From NCBI RefSeq assembly GCF_003001935.1, contig NZ_PVNG01000004.1, forward strand, positions 124,001-188,000: a DNA stretch of 64,000 bases. Reading direction: 5' to 3'. Origin of the DNA: Nonomuraea fuscirosea (GTDB taxonomy: Bacteria > Actinomycetota > Actinomycetes > Streptosporangiales > Streptosporangiaceae). Numbering within the stretch: position 1 is the first letter of the stretch; each line of letters starts with the position of its first letter. The notes under the pieces were generated by a model. It did no database searches, had not been told where the DNA came from, and was given only the letters and a program-made list of their open reading frames with translations. Shown piece by piece: positions 16,530-25,092 of this stretch. Position numbers and translations under genes: made by a program.

Positions 16530-17801
16530 TTAGCGGGTGTTGGGGGCGTAGGGCGTGATGTCGATCGGCGGTGTGTCACCCAGCGCGAGCGCCGCGGCGA
16601 TCCGGCCGGTGAACGGGCCCGCCGTCAGCCCGTACGCGCTCAGCCCCGTCGCCACCACCACGCGCCCGGTCAGCGGGCCGATCAGCGCCGGGCCCGGCGC
16701 GTACACCGGGCGCAGGCCGACCCTCGTCTCCGTGACCGTCGCGTTGAACAGCCCGGGCGCCACCCGCAGCCCCGCCCTGATCACCTCGTCCAGCCCGCCC
16801 ATCGTGACCCGCGGGGCGAAACCCACGTCCTCCACGGTCGCGCCGATCACGACGCGGGAGTCGGGGAAGCCCAGCAGGTACGGGCCCATCCTGGGCAGGA
16901 TGATCGGCCACCACGCGGTGTCCACGCCCTCCAGGGTCGCGTGCAGGATCTGACCGCGCCTGGGGAAGACCGGCAGCTCGACGCCCAGGGGCCGGCACAC
17001 CTCACCGGTCCACGCGCCCGCGGCGACGATCACCGCGTCGGCGTCCAGCGGCACCGCCGCACCGCTCAACGGCCGCTGGACGCCGGGGGGCCCGCCCGTG
17101 ACGGGCCCCGACGGCGCGGCCTGCCGCCACGACGCCCCCTGCCCGCCGCCGTGCGCCCGGCTCGTCGGAGGGTACGCGGCGCCGCCGGCGGTCACGGCCG
17201 GGGTCGCGCCTGAGCCCGCCGTGCCCTCCGGCGCGAGCGGCTGCCCACTGCCGTCGGGGCTGTGGAGGAGGACCTGGCCGTCCGGGGTGAGGGCGGCGAT
17301 GCCCGTGCGTACCTCGGCGCCCATCGAGACGGCGGCGCGCAGCAGGGCGTCGCGGACCGCGCGGCCGTCCACCCGTGCCGCGCCCGGCACCAGGATCGCG
17401 CTCAGGGTGTCCGACAGCGGCGGGAACAGTTCCGACGGGGTGGACACATCGGTGATCTCGCCCATCTCCGGCGCGCCGGGACGACGGCGGCGCAACAGCG
17501 CGCGTACCTGCTCCAGGTCGGCCGGATCCTCGGCCACCAGCAGCGCGCCCACCTTGGCGTAGCCGATGTCCTCGCCCAGCTCCTCCACCAGCCCGGGATA
17601 GTGACGGGCGCCCTCGTTGGTCAGCCGGTACCAGTCGTCGTCCTCCGGATGGTCCACCCACGGGCACACGATGCCCGCGCCCGCCCGCGTCGCATCGCCC
17701 TGGTACCCGCCGTCCACCACGGTCACCGCCGCACCCCGGCGGCTCAGATGGTAGGCCGCGCCGGCCCCGACGATGCCGCTTCCGATCACCACAACACGCA
17801 T
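16530..17801 (-). CDS. FAD-dependent oxidoreductase (DAO/glycine oxidase-like)
   Basis: A 423-residue flavoprotein. Start at 17801 (MRVVVIGSGIVGAGAAYHL), which opens directly with the Rossmann GxGxxG site. FAD-binding (AGAGIVCPW, VVAAGAWTGEVC) and C-terminal (GLRPVYAPGPALIGPL) blocks match D-amino-acid-oxidase-type enzymes such as glycine oxidase or DadA. It is cytoplasmic and probably oxidises an amine or amino acid. A roughly 60-residue Ala/Gly/Pro-rich stretch (LLHSPDGSGQ to LSGAAVPLD) interrupts the fold before the second FAD block and is unusual. Confidence 0.82.
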   Translation of the reverse strand: MRVVVIGSGIVGAGAAYHLSRRGAAVTVVDGGYQGDATRAGAGIVCPWVDHPEDDDWYRLTNEGARHYPGLVEELGEDIGYAKVGALLVAEDPADLEQVRALLRRRRPGAPEMGEITDVSTPSELFPPLSDTLSAILVPGAARVDGRAVRDALLRAAVSMGAEVRTGIAALTPDGQVLLHSPDGSGQPLAPEGTAGSGATPAVTAGGAAYPPTSRAHGGGQGASWRQAAPSGPVTGGPPGVQRPLSGAAVPLDADAVIVAAGAWTGEVCRPLGVELPVFPRRGQILHATLEGVDTAWWPIILPRMGPYLLGFPDSRVVIGATVEDVGFAPRVTMGGLDEVIRAGLRVAPGLFNATVTETRVGLRPVYAPGPALIGPLTGRVVVATGLSAYGLTAGPFTGRIAAALALGDTPPIDITPYAPNTR

Positions 17802-17926
17802 GGTCACAATGATCGCAGCCGAGGTGACCTGGGCCGATGACCGGATCCGCCCCTTGTCATGCGGATACCCCGCCACGGCCTTCTCCGTGCCTGGACACAC
17901 CCTCACCGGAAGATCGCCGCGAGAGC

Positions 17927-17974
17927 CCGAGCGAGGTCCGTACGAGGTCCGCGCCAGGGGCCGAGCGAGGTCCG
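17927..17974. repeat. Short GC-rich direct repeat upstream of the 18-kb gene
   Basis: CCGAGCGAGGTCCG occurs at 17927-17940 and 17961-17974, with a partial ACGAGGTCCG between. It lies in the 254-bp gap between the FAD oxidoreductase and the next gene. Probably slippage-generated; function unknown. Confidence 0.5.
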
Positions 17975-18055
17975 GGTGAGGCGCGGGTCAGGGGTCGTGC
18001 GAGGGGCGGCGCGAGGTCTGTCCGGCGCGGCTCTCGCGGGTCTAATGTCAGGCGC

Positions 18056-18934
18056 ATGAGCGTCGAGGTCACCCGGATCGACCTGCCGTGTCCCGTTCGC
18101 GCGGCCGCGTCCGACGGGACGACCGTCTGGTGTGCGGTGGCCGGCGGTGTGCGCGCCTACACCGCCGCCGGCTCTCCGCTCGGAGAGGGCGGTCCCGGAC
18201 CTGAGCTGCGGTCGCTGGCCGCCGTGCCGGGGACGGTGACCGGGCCTGCCGGCGTTCCCGGGATGCTGGCGGAGACCGTGATCATGCCCAGGTCGTTCGC
18301 GGGAGCCTCACTGTCGGGGCCGCTGCCGGAGGGGACGCTGGCCGGTACGTCCCGCGACCGCCTCCACTGGCTCGGGCCCTCGGGCGCGCCGGACGGCGAC
18401 CTGCCCTTCGACGGCCGGGTGGTGGCGGGTGGCGGGGAGATCTGGGCCGTCGGCGCCGACCTGGCCAGGCGGCTGACCGGCCCCGGCCGGCTCGGCGAGC
18501 CCGTGCAGCTGCCCGCCCTCGACGCGTGCGCGGCCGAGGGGGAGCGGCTGTGGTGGACGTCCAGGCGGGACACGATCCTGCGGGGCGGCCCGAAGGAGGT
18601 CGAGCTCGGACGGGACCGGCGCGGCGCGATGGTCGTGTGCGCGGGCTCGTTATGGATCAGTGTCACCGGCGGGCTGTTACGCGTGTCCGCCTGGTCGGGG
18701 GAGCCGGGCCGGCTCGTGGCGGCGCCGGAGGGACCGGTGCCGTTCCTCGTCTGCGCCAACGGCGTCCTCACCGGCGGCGCCCGCGACCTGTTCACCCTCG
18801 CCCCGGCGGCCGGCGCACCCCTGCGCGTGATCGAGCTGGGGCTGGACGTGCCGCTCGCCCTGGTGATCGCGGCGGGCAGGCACGTCTGGGCCTTCCCCGC
18901 CGGCCGCCCGCAGGCGCTGATCGTGGTGACATGA
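18056..18934 (+). CDS. Hypothetical protein with beta-propeller-like repeats
   Basis: A 292-residue protein with no signal peptide. ATG at 18056. Short beta-rich segments recur with a TVWCAV, IWAVG, LWWTS, LWISV, HVWAF rhythm, spaced by Gly/Arg loops, as in a small beta-propeller. No catalytic motif is recognisable. It is divergent from the FAD oxidoreductase and followed by a 600-bp gap. Coding quality is good (no long alternative frame with a family match). Function unknown. Confidence 0.6.
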   Translation: MSVEVTRIDLPCPVRAAASDGTTVWCAVAGGVRAYTAAGSPLGEGGPGPELRSLAAVPGTVTGPAGVPGMLAETVIMPRSFAGASLSGPLPEGTLAGTSRDRLHWLGPSGAPDGDLPFDGRVVAGGGEIWAVGADLARRLTGPGRLGEPVQLPALDACAAEGERLWWTSRRDTILRGGPKEVELGRDRRGAMVVCAGSLWISVTGGLLRVSAWSGEPGRLVAAPEGPVPFLVCANGVLTGGARDLFTLAPAAGAPLRVIELGLDVPLALVIAAGRHVWAFPAGRPQALIVVT

Positions 18935-19550
18935 GCCGAGCCGTCAGCGGCGCCCCCGTACGTACCGGGACAGGACGGCGGCGCCGGTCGGTTCGGACGA
19001 CAGGCATTTCAGGTGGGCCTGTGGCCCGCCGGCGGGGAGGAGCCGGTCGCCCGCGCGCCGGCTCCAGATCGGCCCGCCGCTCCACGGCGCTCAGGTGCAG
19101 CTCAAGCAGCGACGGCGAGACGGTCGCGCGCAGCCACTCGGAGTCGACGTCCTCGAACGGCGTACCCCGCCACAGGCCGGTCGCCTCCTCCACCAGGACC
19201 CGCTCGGCCGCCGTCCCGGCGAGACTCGCGCGTGCCCCGGGGCTTCCGGCATCCGCCGGACGGCGATCAGGCCACTACGACTACGCGGTGGCGGGGCGGG
19301 TCCGGCGCCCGTCGTACGGGAGTAGAGGGACGAGCAGGACCGCACCCGGAGCGGCCCCCGCAGGACGCTCCCCACCGGGCGGTCCCGCGCGGGAGGAGCC
19401 GCATGGGTGGAGAACCACCGCCTCCGCCGTCGCGCCGAGACGGCGCCTTCCCCGTGAACGCCGGTCACGCCCAGCGCGCCGTCACGATCTCGCGCGGACG
19501 GCGGAGGGGTGGCAGTCCTCTGGTGCGCGGGCGTCCGAGCCGCGGTTGGG
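18935..19550. other. Gap holding only a gene remnant
   Basis: About 600 bases between the propeller-like gene and the M43 protease. No intact gene is supported. Its middle contains a decayed BTAD-domain fragment (separate entry); the rest shows no family-like coding sequence. Confidence 0.6.
19053..19259 (-). pseudogene. Remnant of a SARP/BTAD-type transcriptional activator
   Basis: About 68 minus-strand codons read like the bacterial transcriptional activation domain of SARP-family regulators: AERVLVEEATGLWRGTPF, then EDVDSEWLRATVSP, then LLELHLSAVERRADLE. In intact proteins this matches ALALWRGPPL-type helices followed by LEELRLAALERRIEADL. An in-frame TAG occurs a few codons upstream, and family similarity stops after ADLEPAR. 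There is no DNA-binding domain, AAA domain or TPR array on either side. It is best read as the relic of a deleted regulator. Confidence 0.65.
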
Positions 19551-20465
19551 TCAGGCGCGGGCGCCGGTCCTGGCCTGGGAGGGCAGGAACGACGACCGCG
19601 GCCCGGCCAGCGCCGCGTCCATCCGTTCCGCCTGGCCCTTCGTGAACATGAACATGGCCGCGTCCTCGACGTAGTCCATGTAGTTCATGAACATGTCGCC
19701 GTCGGGCCCGTTGCCGCAGCTCACCTGCGGGAACGTGGGCGTGCCGCGGTTGAGGCCGGCCTGGTTGGGGGTGTCGTCGACGAAGTCGGTGCCCGAGCAG
19801 CCGTCGCCGTCGTCGCCCCAGATGTGACGCAGGTTGAACCAGTGGCCGATCTCGTGGGTGGCGGTGCGCCCCCCGTCGTAGGGCGACTCCGCCGTGCCCG
19901 TGGTGCCGAACGCGCTGTGCAGGATGACGACCCCGTCGGCGTCGGCGGGACCTCCGGGGAAGGCGGCGTAGCCGAGAGCCCCCCTGAGCTGGCACACCCA
20001 GATGTTGAGGTAGCGGTCGGCGGGCCAGGCGCTGGAGCCGCCCTGGTCGTCGAACTTGACCGTGTCGTCGGGGGCGAACTCCGGCACGTCGGTCCGGCGG
20101 CGCACGACTCCGTCGGTCGGCCCTCCGTCCGGGGCGGTGTCGGCCAGCTTGAACTCGAGCCTGGCGTCGGCGGCGCGCTCCCGCCACACCTCGGGCACCT
20201 TGGCCGCGTCGGGGTTGACCCGGCGGAAGTCCTGGTTGAGCACCTTGAGCTGGCTGTCGATCTGGTCCTGGCCGATGTCCTGCTCGGGCGTGTGGTGGAC
20301 GACGTGCACGACCACGGGAATGGTGACCACCTCCTCACGGGCGGCGGCGCGGGCGTTCTTCCTGGCGAAGGTGTCGTTCTCGATGGCGGCCAGGGCGATG
20401 GCGTAGCGGGGCGAGGAGGCGAGGAGTCGGTGGTGGACGGCCATGGTGGCGCAACGGTCGGTCAT
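19551..20465 (-). CDS. M43-type zinc metalloprotease
   Basis: A 304-residue metzincin of the pappalysin/cytophagalysin group. The zinc site is HEIGHWFNLRH followed by IWGDD, and the Met-turn is MNYMDY. A Cys pair (GCSGTD, VSCGNG) matches the fungal/bacterial M43B enzymes. ATG at 20465 with GGGAG upstream. These proteases are normally secreted, yet this start gives MTDRCATMAVHH with no signal peptide. Either the protein leaves by another route or it acts inside. Substrates unknown; solitary gene. Confidence 0.85.
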   Translation of the reverse strand: MTDRCATMAVHHRLLASSPRYAIALAAIENDTFARKNARAAAREEVVTIPVVVHVVHHTPEQDIGQDQIDSQLKVLNQDFRRVNPDAAKVPEVWRERAADARLEFKLADTAPDGGPTDGVVRRRTDVPEFAPDDTVKFDDQGGSSAWPADRYLNIWVCQLRGALGYAAFPGGPADADGVVILHSAFGTTGTAESPYDGGRTATHEIGHWFNLRHIWGDDGDGCSGTDFVDDTPNQAGLNRGTPTFPQVSCGNGPDGDMFMNYMDYVEDAAMFMFTKGQAERMDAALAGPRSSFLPSQARTGARA

Positions 20466-20620
20466 GGGGGCTCCCTGGGGGCGGGGGACTAAGGTTCGTC
20501 ACCCTTACGCCTACCCGGAGAGTAGTCGTTCAATCACTTATCGTGACTGTCCGTTGAGGTCGGGGCGGTGATCGCGGTGCCCGCCGAGGGCCGCACCACG
20601 ATCACCGCCGCACGATCAGC

Positions 20621-20678
20621 GGGACGTCGCGCTCACCGTACGGAAGCCCGGGACGGCGCGCTCACCGTACGGAGACCT
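20621..20678. repeat. Tandem 29-bp duplication across the PIG-L gene stop codon
   Basis: Positions 20621-20649 and 20650-20678 are near-identical; the shared core GCGCTCACCGTACGGA lies at 20629-20644 and 20658-20673. On the minus strand each copy reads CCGTACGG then TGA. The gene stops in the first copy it meets (20662-20664). Confidence 0.8.
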
Positions 20679-23388
20679 GGGACGCCGCCGTGCCGCCGCC
20701 GGACGCCTCCCAGCCGGCCACCACCGTCGCCCCCGGACCCGGCGCCCGGTCCAGCGGCACGGTCACGGTCGTGGTCCCCTTACGCGTCACGGTCACGACC
20801 CGGCTGCCCGCCGTGCCCCGCCCGTCGCGGGCGAACAGGTGCGCCTTGCCGCCGGCGGCGGCCCGCAGCGTCACCTTGACGCCGCCCGTCGTGCCCCTGG
20901 CCGCGACGACCTCGGCGCCGCGCGACGGCTTCGCCGCCGGGCCGCCGGCCAGCGGCAGGTGCACGCGGACCGCCTGCTCCAGCGACTGCGGCGAGTCGAG
21001 GCTGGACAGCGCCGTGTCGGGGATCTCCGGGTCCGGCGGGGTCGTCGGCCGGTCGGCGGGCGGCTCGTAGCCGGGCAGGGACGCAACGCCCCACCGGTAC
21101 GGGTCGCCCTGTACCCCGCCCCACGTCGACCAGCCGATCCTGGTCTGGCCGGTCCTGTCCTGGGTGTCGGAGTCGTACACGAGGACGTTCAGCCCCAGAT
21201 GATCCGGATCGACGGCGCCGGGCAGCACCCCCATCGGGATGGACATCTCCACCGTGTACGCGCCGGCGGACACCTGGGACGCCACCCGCATCCCGGGCGC
21301 CGTCTCCTCGCCCGGCCCCTGGCGGTTGTCGGCGTCGCGCAGGAAGCAGGGCGGGCCCTCGGCCGTGACCGGCAGCACCGCGGTCTTGAACGTGGTCGAG
21401 GTGTTCTCGGACGTGCCGCGCGGGTCGAGGGTGACCTCCACCGCGTCGGTACGCCAGTGCCGCTTGCAGTCGGAGGCCGCCAGCCGGGTGCCGAGCACGT
21501 CGTCCTTGACGTGCACCACCAGGTAGAGCGTGTCGTCGTGCCAGCCGATCTTCGCCGTGCCCGAGCAGTCGGCGGCCGAGGAGCAGGCCGTGCCCTCCCA
21601 CAGGCGGGAGATGTTCAGCGCGGCGCCCGCGTACTCGCCGTCGCCCTCCACGCCGTCCACGGCCGGGGCCGACGCGGCGCGCGGCACGGTGGCCGCCGGG
21701 ACGAGTTCGAGCGCCGGGCGGCTGGTGGCGGTGCCGTCCTCGCTCGTGGTCGTGATCGTGTAGGCGTAGTCGCCGCCCTCGTTGGACGTCTTCAGCGCGG
21801 GGTCGGAGTTGGTGACGGTGAAGGGCACGGTGGCCGACTCGCCGGCGGCCAGCCCGCTGTACGGGGCCTCGGCGCGGTCGGCGGTGAAGCCGGCGGGCAG
21901 GTCCAGGCGCACGGTGCCGGACCTGGTGGCGGTGCTGACGTTCGTGACCACCACGCCGACCTGCCTGCTGCCGCCGGACGGCAGCGTGAGCACGGGCGTG
22001 ACCAGGCCGTCGAGCTGCGGCACGCCGACCTCGCCGGTCCACTCGCGGTACTGGGCCACCTGGGGGAGCGGCTGCTGCTCACCGCGTACGGACGGGCTGA
22101 GCTCGACCTGCCGGTCGGTGTAGCCGCCGCCCCGCTCCGTGGTGAGCGTGGCCGCGACGCGGGCCCGGCCGGGCTCCGCCTGCGCGGGCGGCGTCACCGT
22201 GAACGTGGCCGAGCCGCTCCGGCCGGCGCCGAGCCGGCCGAGGCCGCCGGAGCCGGTCACCTTCCACCCGGCGGGCACGCGCAGGGCCGCCGCCGAGCGG
22301 CCCAGCGGCTCACGGGGCGGCGCGGTGACACTCACCTCGACCTTGAACGGCGCGCCGGGCCGCACGTCGAACGCGCTGGTCCGCAGGCCGAATCGGGTAC
22401 CGAGCGGCGCCGTCCCGGCCGGCCTGGTCAGCGCGCCGTCGAGGACGGCGGTGGGCGACGCGGCGGCCGCCGTGCCCGGAGCGGGGAACGGCACCCGCGC
22501 GTCCACCTGGGTGAAGAAGTCGCAGCCGAGCTGCGCGGGATCCGCGGGCACGTCGGGGAAGCCGGCCCAGCCCTGGGAGGCGTACACCCGCTGGGCGTCG
22601 CGCTCCACGGCCGCCCACGTCCTGCCCCGCTCGGCCGAGGCGCGCCCGCTCCAGACCCCGAACACGTTCTGCGCCGGATAGGCGGGACGGAACGTCGCCG
22701 CGCAGTCCTGGCCGACGGCGGAGGTGCCGCGCGCCCCGCCGGTGAGCAGGCGGGCGGGCGCGAAGGGACGCAGCCCCTCGTCGCGGATCTGCTCGGGGAA
22801 CGCCTTCGGATCGGCCGCCGCGTAGAACGCCTCGACGGCCAGCCGCGCGGCCTCCTGGTGGTTGCCGTGGTTGCCCGGCGTGGGGGCCGGGTCCATGGTG
22901 AGCATGATCTCGGGACGGGTCTGGCGGACGAGCCGGACCACCTTCGCCAGCGTGTCGCCGCCCCACACCTGGTCGGTGAGCGGCGCGCTGACCGTGTAGT
23001 AGAAGTCGACGTCGTCGAGGTTGAACACCTCTCCCACGCCCGCGTTCGCGACGGCCGTGCGCTCCTCGGACTCGCGCAGCAGGCCGAGCGCCGGGCCCTC
23101 CTCGGGGCCGACCGCGTTGCCGCCGCCCTCGCCCCTGGTGACGGTGACGACGCCGGCGCGGACGCCGTGCTCCTCCTTCCACTGGCCGAGCGTGGACAGG
23201 GTGAACGCCTCGTCGTCGGGGTGGGCGCCGACGAACAACGCGTCGAGATCGACCGGCTCCTTCGCAGCGGTACCAGTGAGAGGGGTGGCGAGGGAGGGGG
23301 TGGCGGGCAGGAGGGTGAGGGCGGCGACGGCGCCGAGCAGCGCCAGGCGACCCGCCGTCCGGGGCGGACCCGCGGCTCTCATGGACAT
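20662..23388 (-). CDS. Secreted PIG-L/LmbE deacetylase with NEW3 and CBM9-like domains
   Basis: A 908-residue exported protein. A signal peptide covers residues about 1-35. The N-terminal domain is a PIG-L/LmbE zinc deacetylase: AHPDDE at 55-60 and GNHGNH with H173 and H176. The middle (about 380-640) has two NEW3-like beta-sandwiches (GTVRLDLPAGF, ESATVPFTVTN). The C-terminus (about 660-850) resembles a family 9 carbohydrate-binding domain (KIGWHDDTLYLVVHVKDD). Likely removes acetyl groups from a surface or environmental aminosugar. Start 23388; ATG 23382 has better spacing to GGAGG. It lies downstream of MalG in the same operon. Confidence 0.85.
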   Translation of the reverse strand: MSMRAAGPPRTAGRLALLGAVAALTLLPATPSLATPLTGTAAKEPVDLDALFVGAHPDDEAFTLSTLGQWKEEHGVRAGVVTVTRGEGGGNAVGPEEGPALGLLRESEERTAVANAGVGEVFNLDDVDFYYTVSAPLTDQVWGGDTLAKVVRLVRQTRPEIMLTMDPAPTPGNHGNHQEAARLAVEAFYAAADPKAFPEQIRDEGLRPFAPARLLTGGARGTSAVGQDCAATFRPAYPAQNVFGVWSGRASAERGRTWAAVERDAQRVYASQGWAGFPDVPADPAQLGCDFFTQVDARVPFPAPGTAAAASPTAVLDGALTRPAGTAPLGTRFGLRTSAFDVRPGAPFKVEVSVTAPPREPLGRSAAALRVPAGWKVTGSGGLGRLGAGRSGSATFTVTPPAQAEPGRARVAATLTTERGGGYTDRQVELSPSVRGEQQPLPQVAQYREWTGEVGVPQLDGLVTPVLTLPSGGSRQVGVVVTNVSTATRSGTVRLDLPAGFTADRAEAPYSGLAAGESATVPFTVTNSDPALKTSNEGGDYAYTITTTSEDGTATSRPALELVPAATVPRAASAPAVDGVEGDGEYAGAALNISRLWEGTACSSAADCSGTAKIGWHDDTLYLVVHVKDDVLGTRLAASDCKRHWRTDAVEVTLDPRGTSENTSTTFKTAVLPVTAEGPPCFLRDADNRQGPGEETAPGMRVASQVSAGAYTVEMSIPMGVLPGAVDPDHLGLNVLVYDSDTQDRTGQTRIGWSTWGGVQGDPYRWGVASLPGYEPPADRPTTPPDPEIPDTALSSLDSPQSLEQAVRVHLPLAGGPAAKPSRGAEVVAARGTTGGVKVTLRAAAGGKAHLFARDGRGTAGSRVVTVTRKGTTTVTVPLDRAPGPGATVVAGWEASGGGTAASQVSVR

Positions 23389-23402
23389 CGGACCTCCGGG
23401 AG

Positions 23403-24203
23403 TTAGTCGCGGACCGCCCCTTGGAGCAGCCCGCGGACGAAGTGACGCTGGAGGAAGAGGTAGAAGACGACGACGGGCAGGGCCACGATGACCGATCCGG
23501 CAGCCAGCAGCGTGAACCCGGAGGTGTACTGGCCCTGGAAGAAGGCCAGCCCCAGCGGCGCCGTACGCAACGACTCGCTGGTGACCATGATCAGCGGGAT
23601 GAGGAACTCGTTCCACGTCCACATGAACACCAGCACGGTCAGCGTGACGACGGCGGGCCGGGCCGGCGGCAGCAGGACCTGCCACAGGATGCGCCAGCTC
23701 GACGCTCCGTCGATCCGGGCCGCCTCGACGATCGCCCGGTTCGAGGCCCGGAAGTAGGCCCGCATCCAGAACGTCCCGAACGCCACCGACATCGCGACCT
23801 GCGGCAGCGAGATCGACCAGAACGTGTCGATCAGCCCGAGCGAGCGCAGGTCGAAGTAGAGCGGCACCGCCACGGCCTCGCTCGGCATCATGATCCCGAG
23901 CATGAACAGGTAGAACAGCGCCGACTGGCCGCGGAAGCGCATCGTGCCGAACGCGTAGCCGCTCATGACGGACAACACCACGCTCACCACCACGGTGAAC
24001 GCCGACACGGCCAGGCTGGTGCGCAGGTAGGAGCCGAACCGGCCGATCTCCCAGGCCGCCGCGAAGTTCGCCAGCCCGGCCGTGCCGCCGCTGTCGGCGG
24101 GGCCGAGCGCGGCGGCCAGGATCACCACGACGGGATAGAGCGCGAACACGGCGAACACCGACAGGATGACGTAGTTGGCCAGCCGCTCCCCGCGCGAGAT
24201 CAC
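23403..24203 (-). CDS. MalG-type carbohydrate ABC permease
   Basis: A 266-residue inner-membrane permease with six predicted helices. The cytoplasmic EAA loop is EAARIDGASSWRILWQVLLP, which docks the ATPase. The start overlaps the MalF-type gene by 4 bp. With its partner it forms the translocation pore of a CUT1-class importer. No ATPase is encoded in the cluster, so a shared MsiK-type ATPase elsewhere is expected (known for Streptomyces CUT1 systems). Confidence 0.9.
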   Translation of the reverse strand: MISRGERLANYVILSVFAVFALYPVVVILAAALGPADSGGTAGLANFAAAWEIGRFGSYLRTSLAVSAFTVVVSVVLSVMSGYAFGTMRFRGQSALFYLFMLGIMMPSEAVAVPLYFDLRSLGLIDTFWSISLPQVAMSVAFGTFWMRAYFRASNRAIVEAARIDGASSWRILWQVLLPPARPAVVTLTVLVFMWTWNEFLIPLIMVTSESLRTAPLGLAFFQGQYTSGFTLLAAGSVIVALPVVVFYLFLQRHFVRGLLQGAVRD

Positions 24204-25090
24204 GAGATCCTCCTGTCGGCGAAGCGGTTGATGGCGAACGAGATCACGAAGATGATCACGGTGAGGGTGACGCCGATGGCCGCCGCCGAGCCGACCTGGC
24301 CCAGGCCGAAGGCACGATGGTAGACCTCGTACGACGGCACCGAGGTGGACTCGCCGGGCCCGCCGCGGGTGGTGACGTACACCAGGTCGAAGGTGCGCAG
24401 CGCGGCGATCACCGTCAGCGTCAGCGCCACCGCGATCTCCCCGCGCACCGACGGCAGCGTGACCGCGAAGAACTCGCGCAGCGGGCCCGCGCCGTCGAGC
24501 CGCGCCGCCTCGTACAGCTCCAGGGGGATGCGGCTCATCCCGGCCAGCAGCAGCACCGTCACCAGCCCGGTCTCGAACCAGGTGCCGACCACGCCGACCG
24601 CCGGCAGCGCGAACGTGTAGTCGCCCAGCCAGCCGCGCGTCAGCGAGTCCAGCCCGAGCGCGCCGAGCAGCCCGTTGAGCGAGCCGTCCGGCGCGTACAC
24701 CCGCCGCCAGGCCACCGCCACCACGACCATGGCGATCACCTGCGGCAGGAACACGACCGTGCGGAAGAAGCCCAGCCCGCGCACCTTGGCGTGGTTGAGT
24801 ATCGCGGCCAGCCCCAGCCCGATGACCAGCGGCACCCCCGCGTAGAACACCATGAGCACCAGGGCGTGGACGAAGGACGCCCGCAGCCCCTCGTCCGCGA
24901 CGATCGCGAGGTAGTTGTCCAGCCCGGCCCAGGTGCCGAGGGACAGGCCGTCCCAGTCGTACAGGGAGATCTGCACGGCCCGGCCGATCGGGTACAGCAG
25001 GAAGGCCGCGTAGACGACGAAGGCGGGCAGCAGGTACAGGTAGGCGACGCGGCGGGGCTCTCCTGGCGGCCCGGCCATGATCCGGGCCAT
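24200..25090 (-). CDS. MalF-type carbohydrate ABC permease
   Basis: A 296-residue permease. The N-terminal block YLYLLPAFVVYAAFLLYPIG is the standard first helix of MalF-like proteins, and the EAA loop is YEAARLDGAGPLREFFAVTLP. Start at 25090 (MARIMAG), two bases after the binding-protein stop; an ATG four codons later is possible. It pairs with the MalG-type protein that overlaps its 3-prime end. Confidence 0.9.
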   Translation of the reverse strand: MARIMAGPPGEPRRVAYLYLLPAFVVYAAFLLYPIGRAVQISLYDWDGLSLGTWAGLDNYLAIVADEGLRASFVHALVLMVFYAGVPLVIGLGLAAILNHAKVRGLGFFRTVVFLPQVIAMVVVAVAWRRVYAPDGSLNGLLGALGLDSLTRGWLGDYTFALPAVGVVGTWFETGLVTVLLLAGMSRIPLELYEAARLDGAGPLREFFAVTLPSVRGEIAVALTLTVIAALRTFDLVYVTTRGGPGESTSVPSYEVYHRAFGLGQVGSAAAIGVTLTVIIFVISFAINRFADRRIS

Positions 25091-25092
25091 GC

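Noticed and set aside
18935-19550. Intact regulator gene in the gap
   Set aside because: The recognisable BTAD segment is bounded by an upstream stop and loss of similarity; no HTH or ATPase domain nearby.
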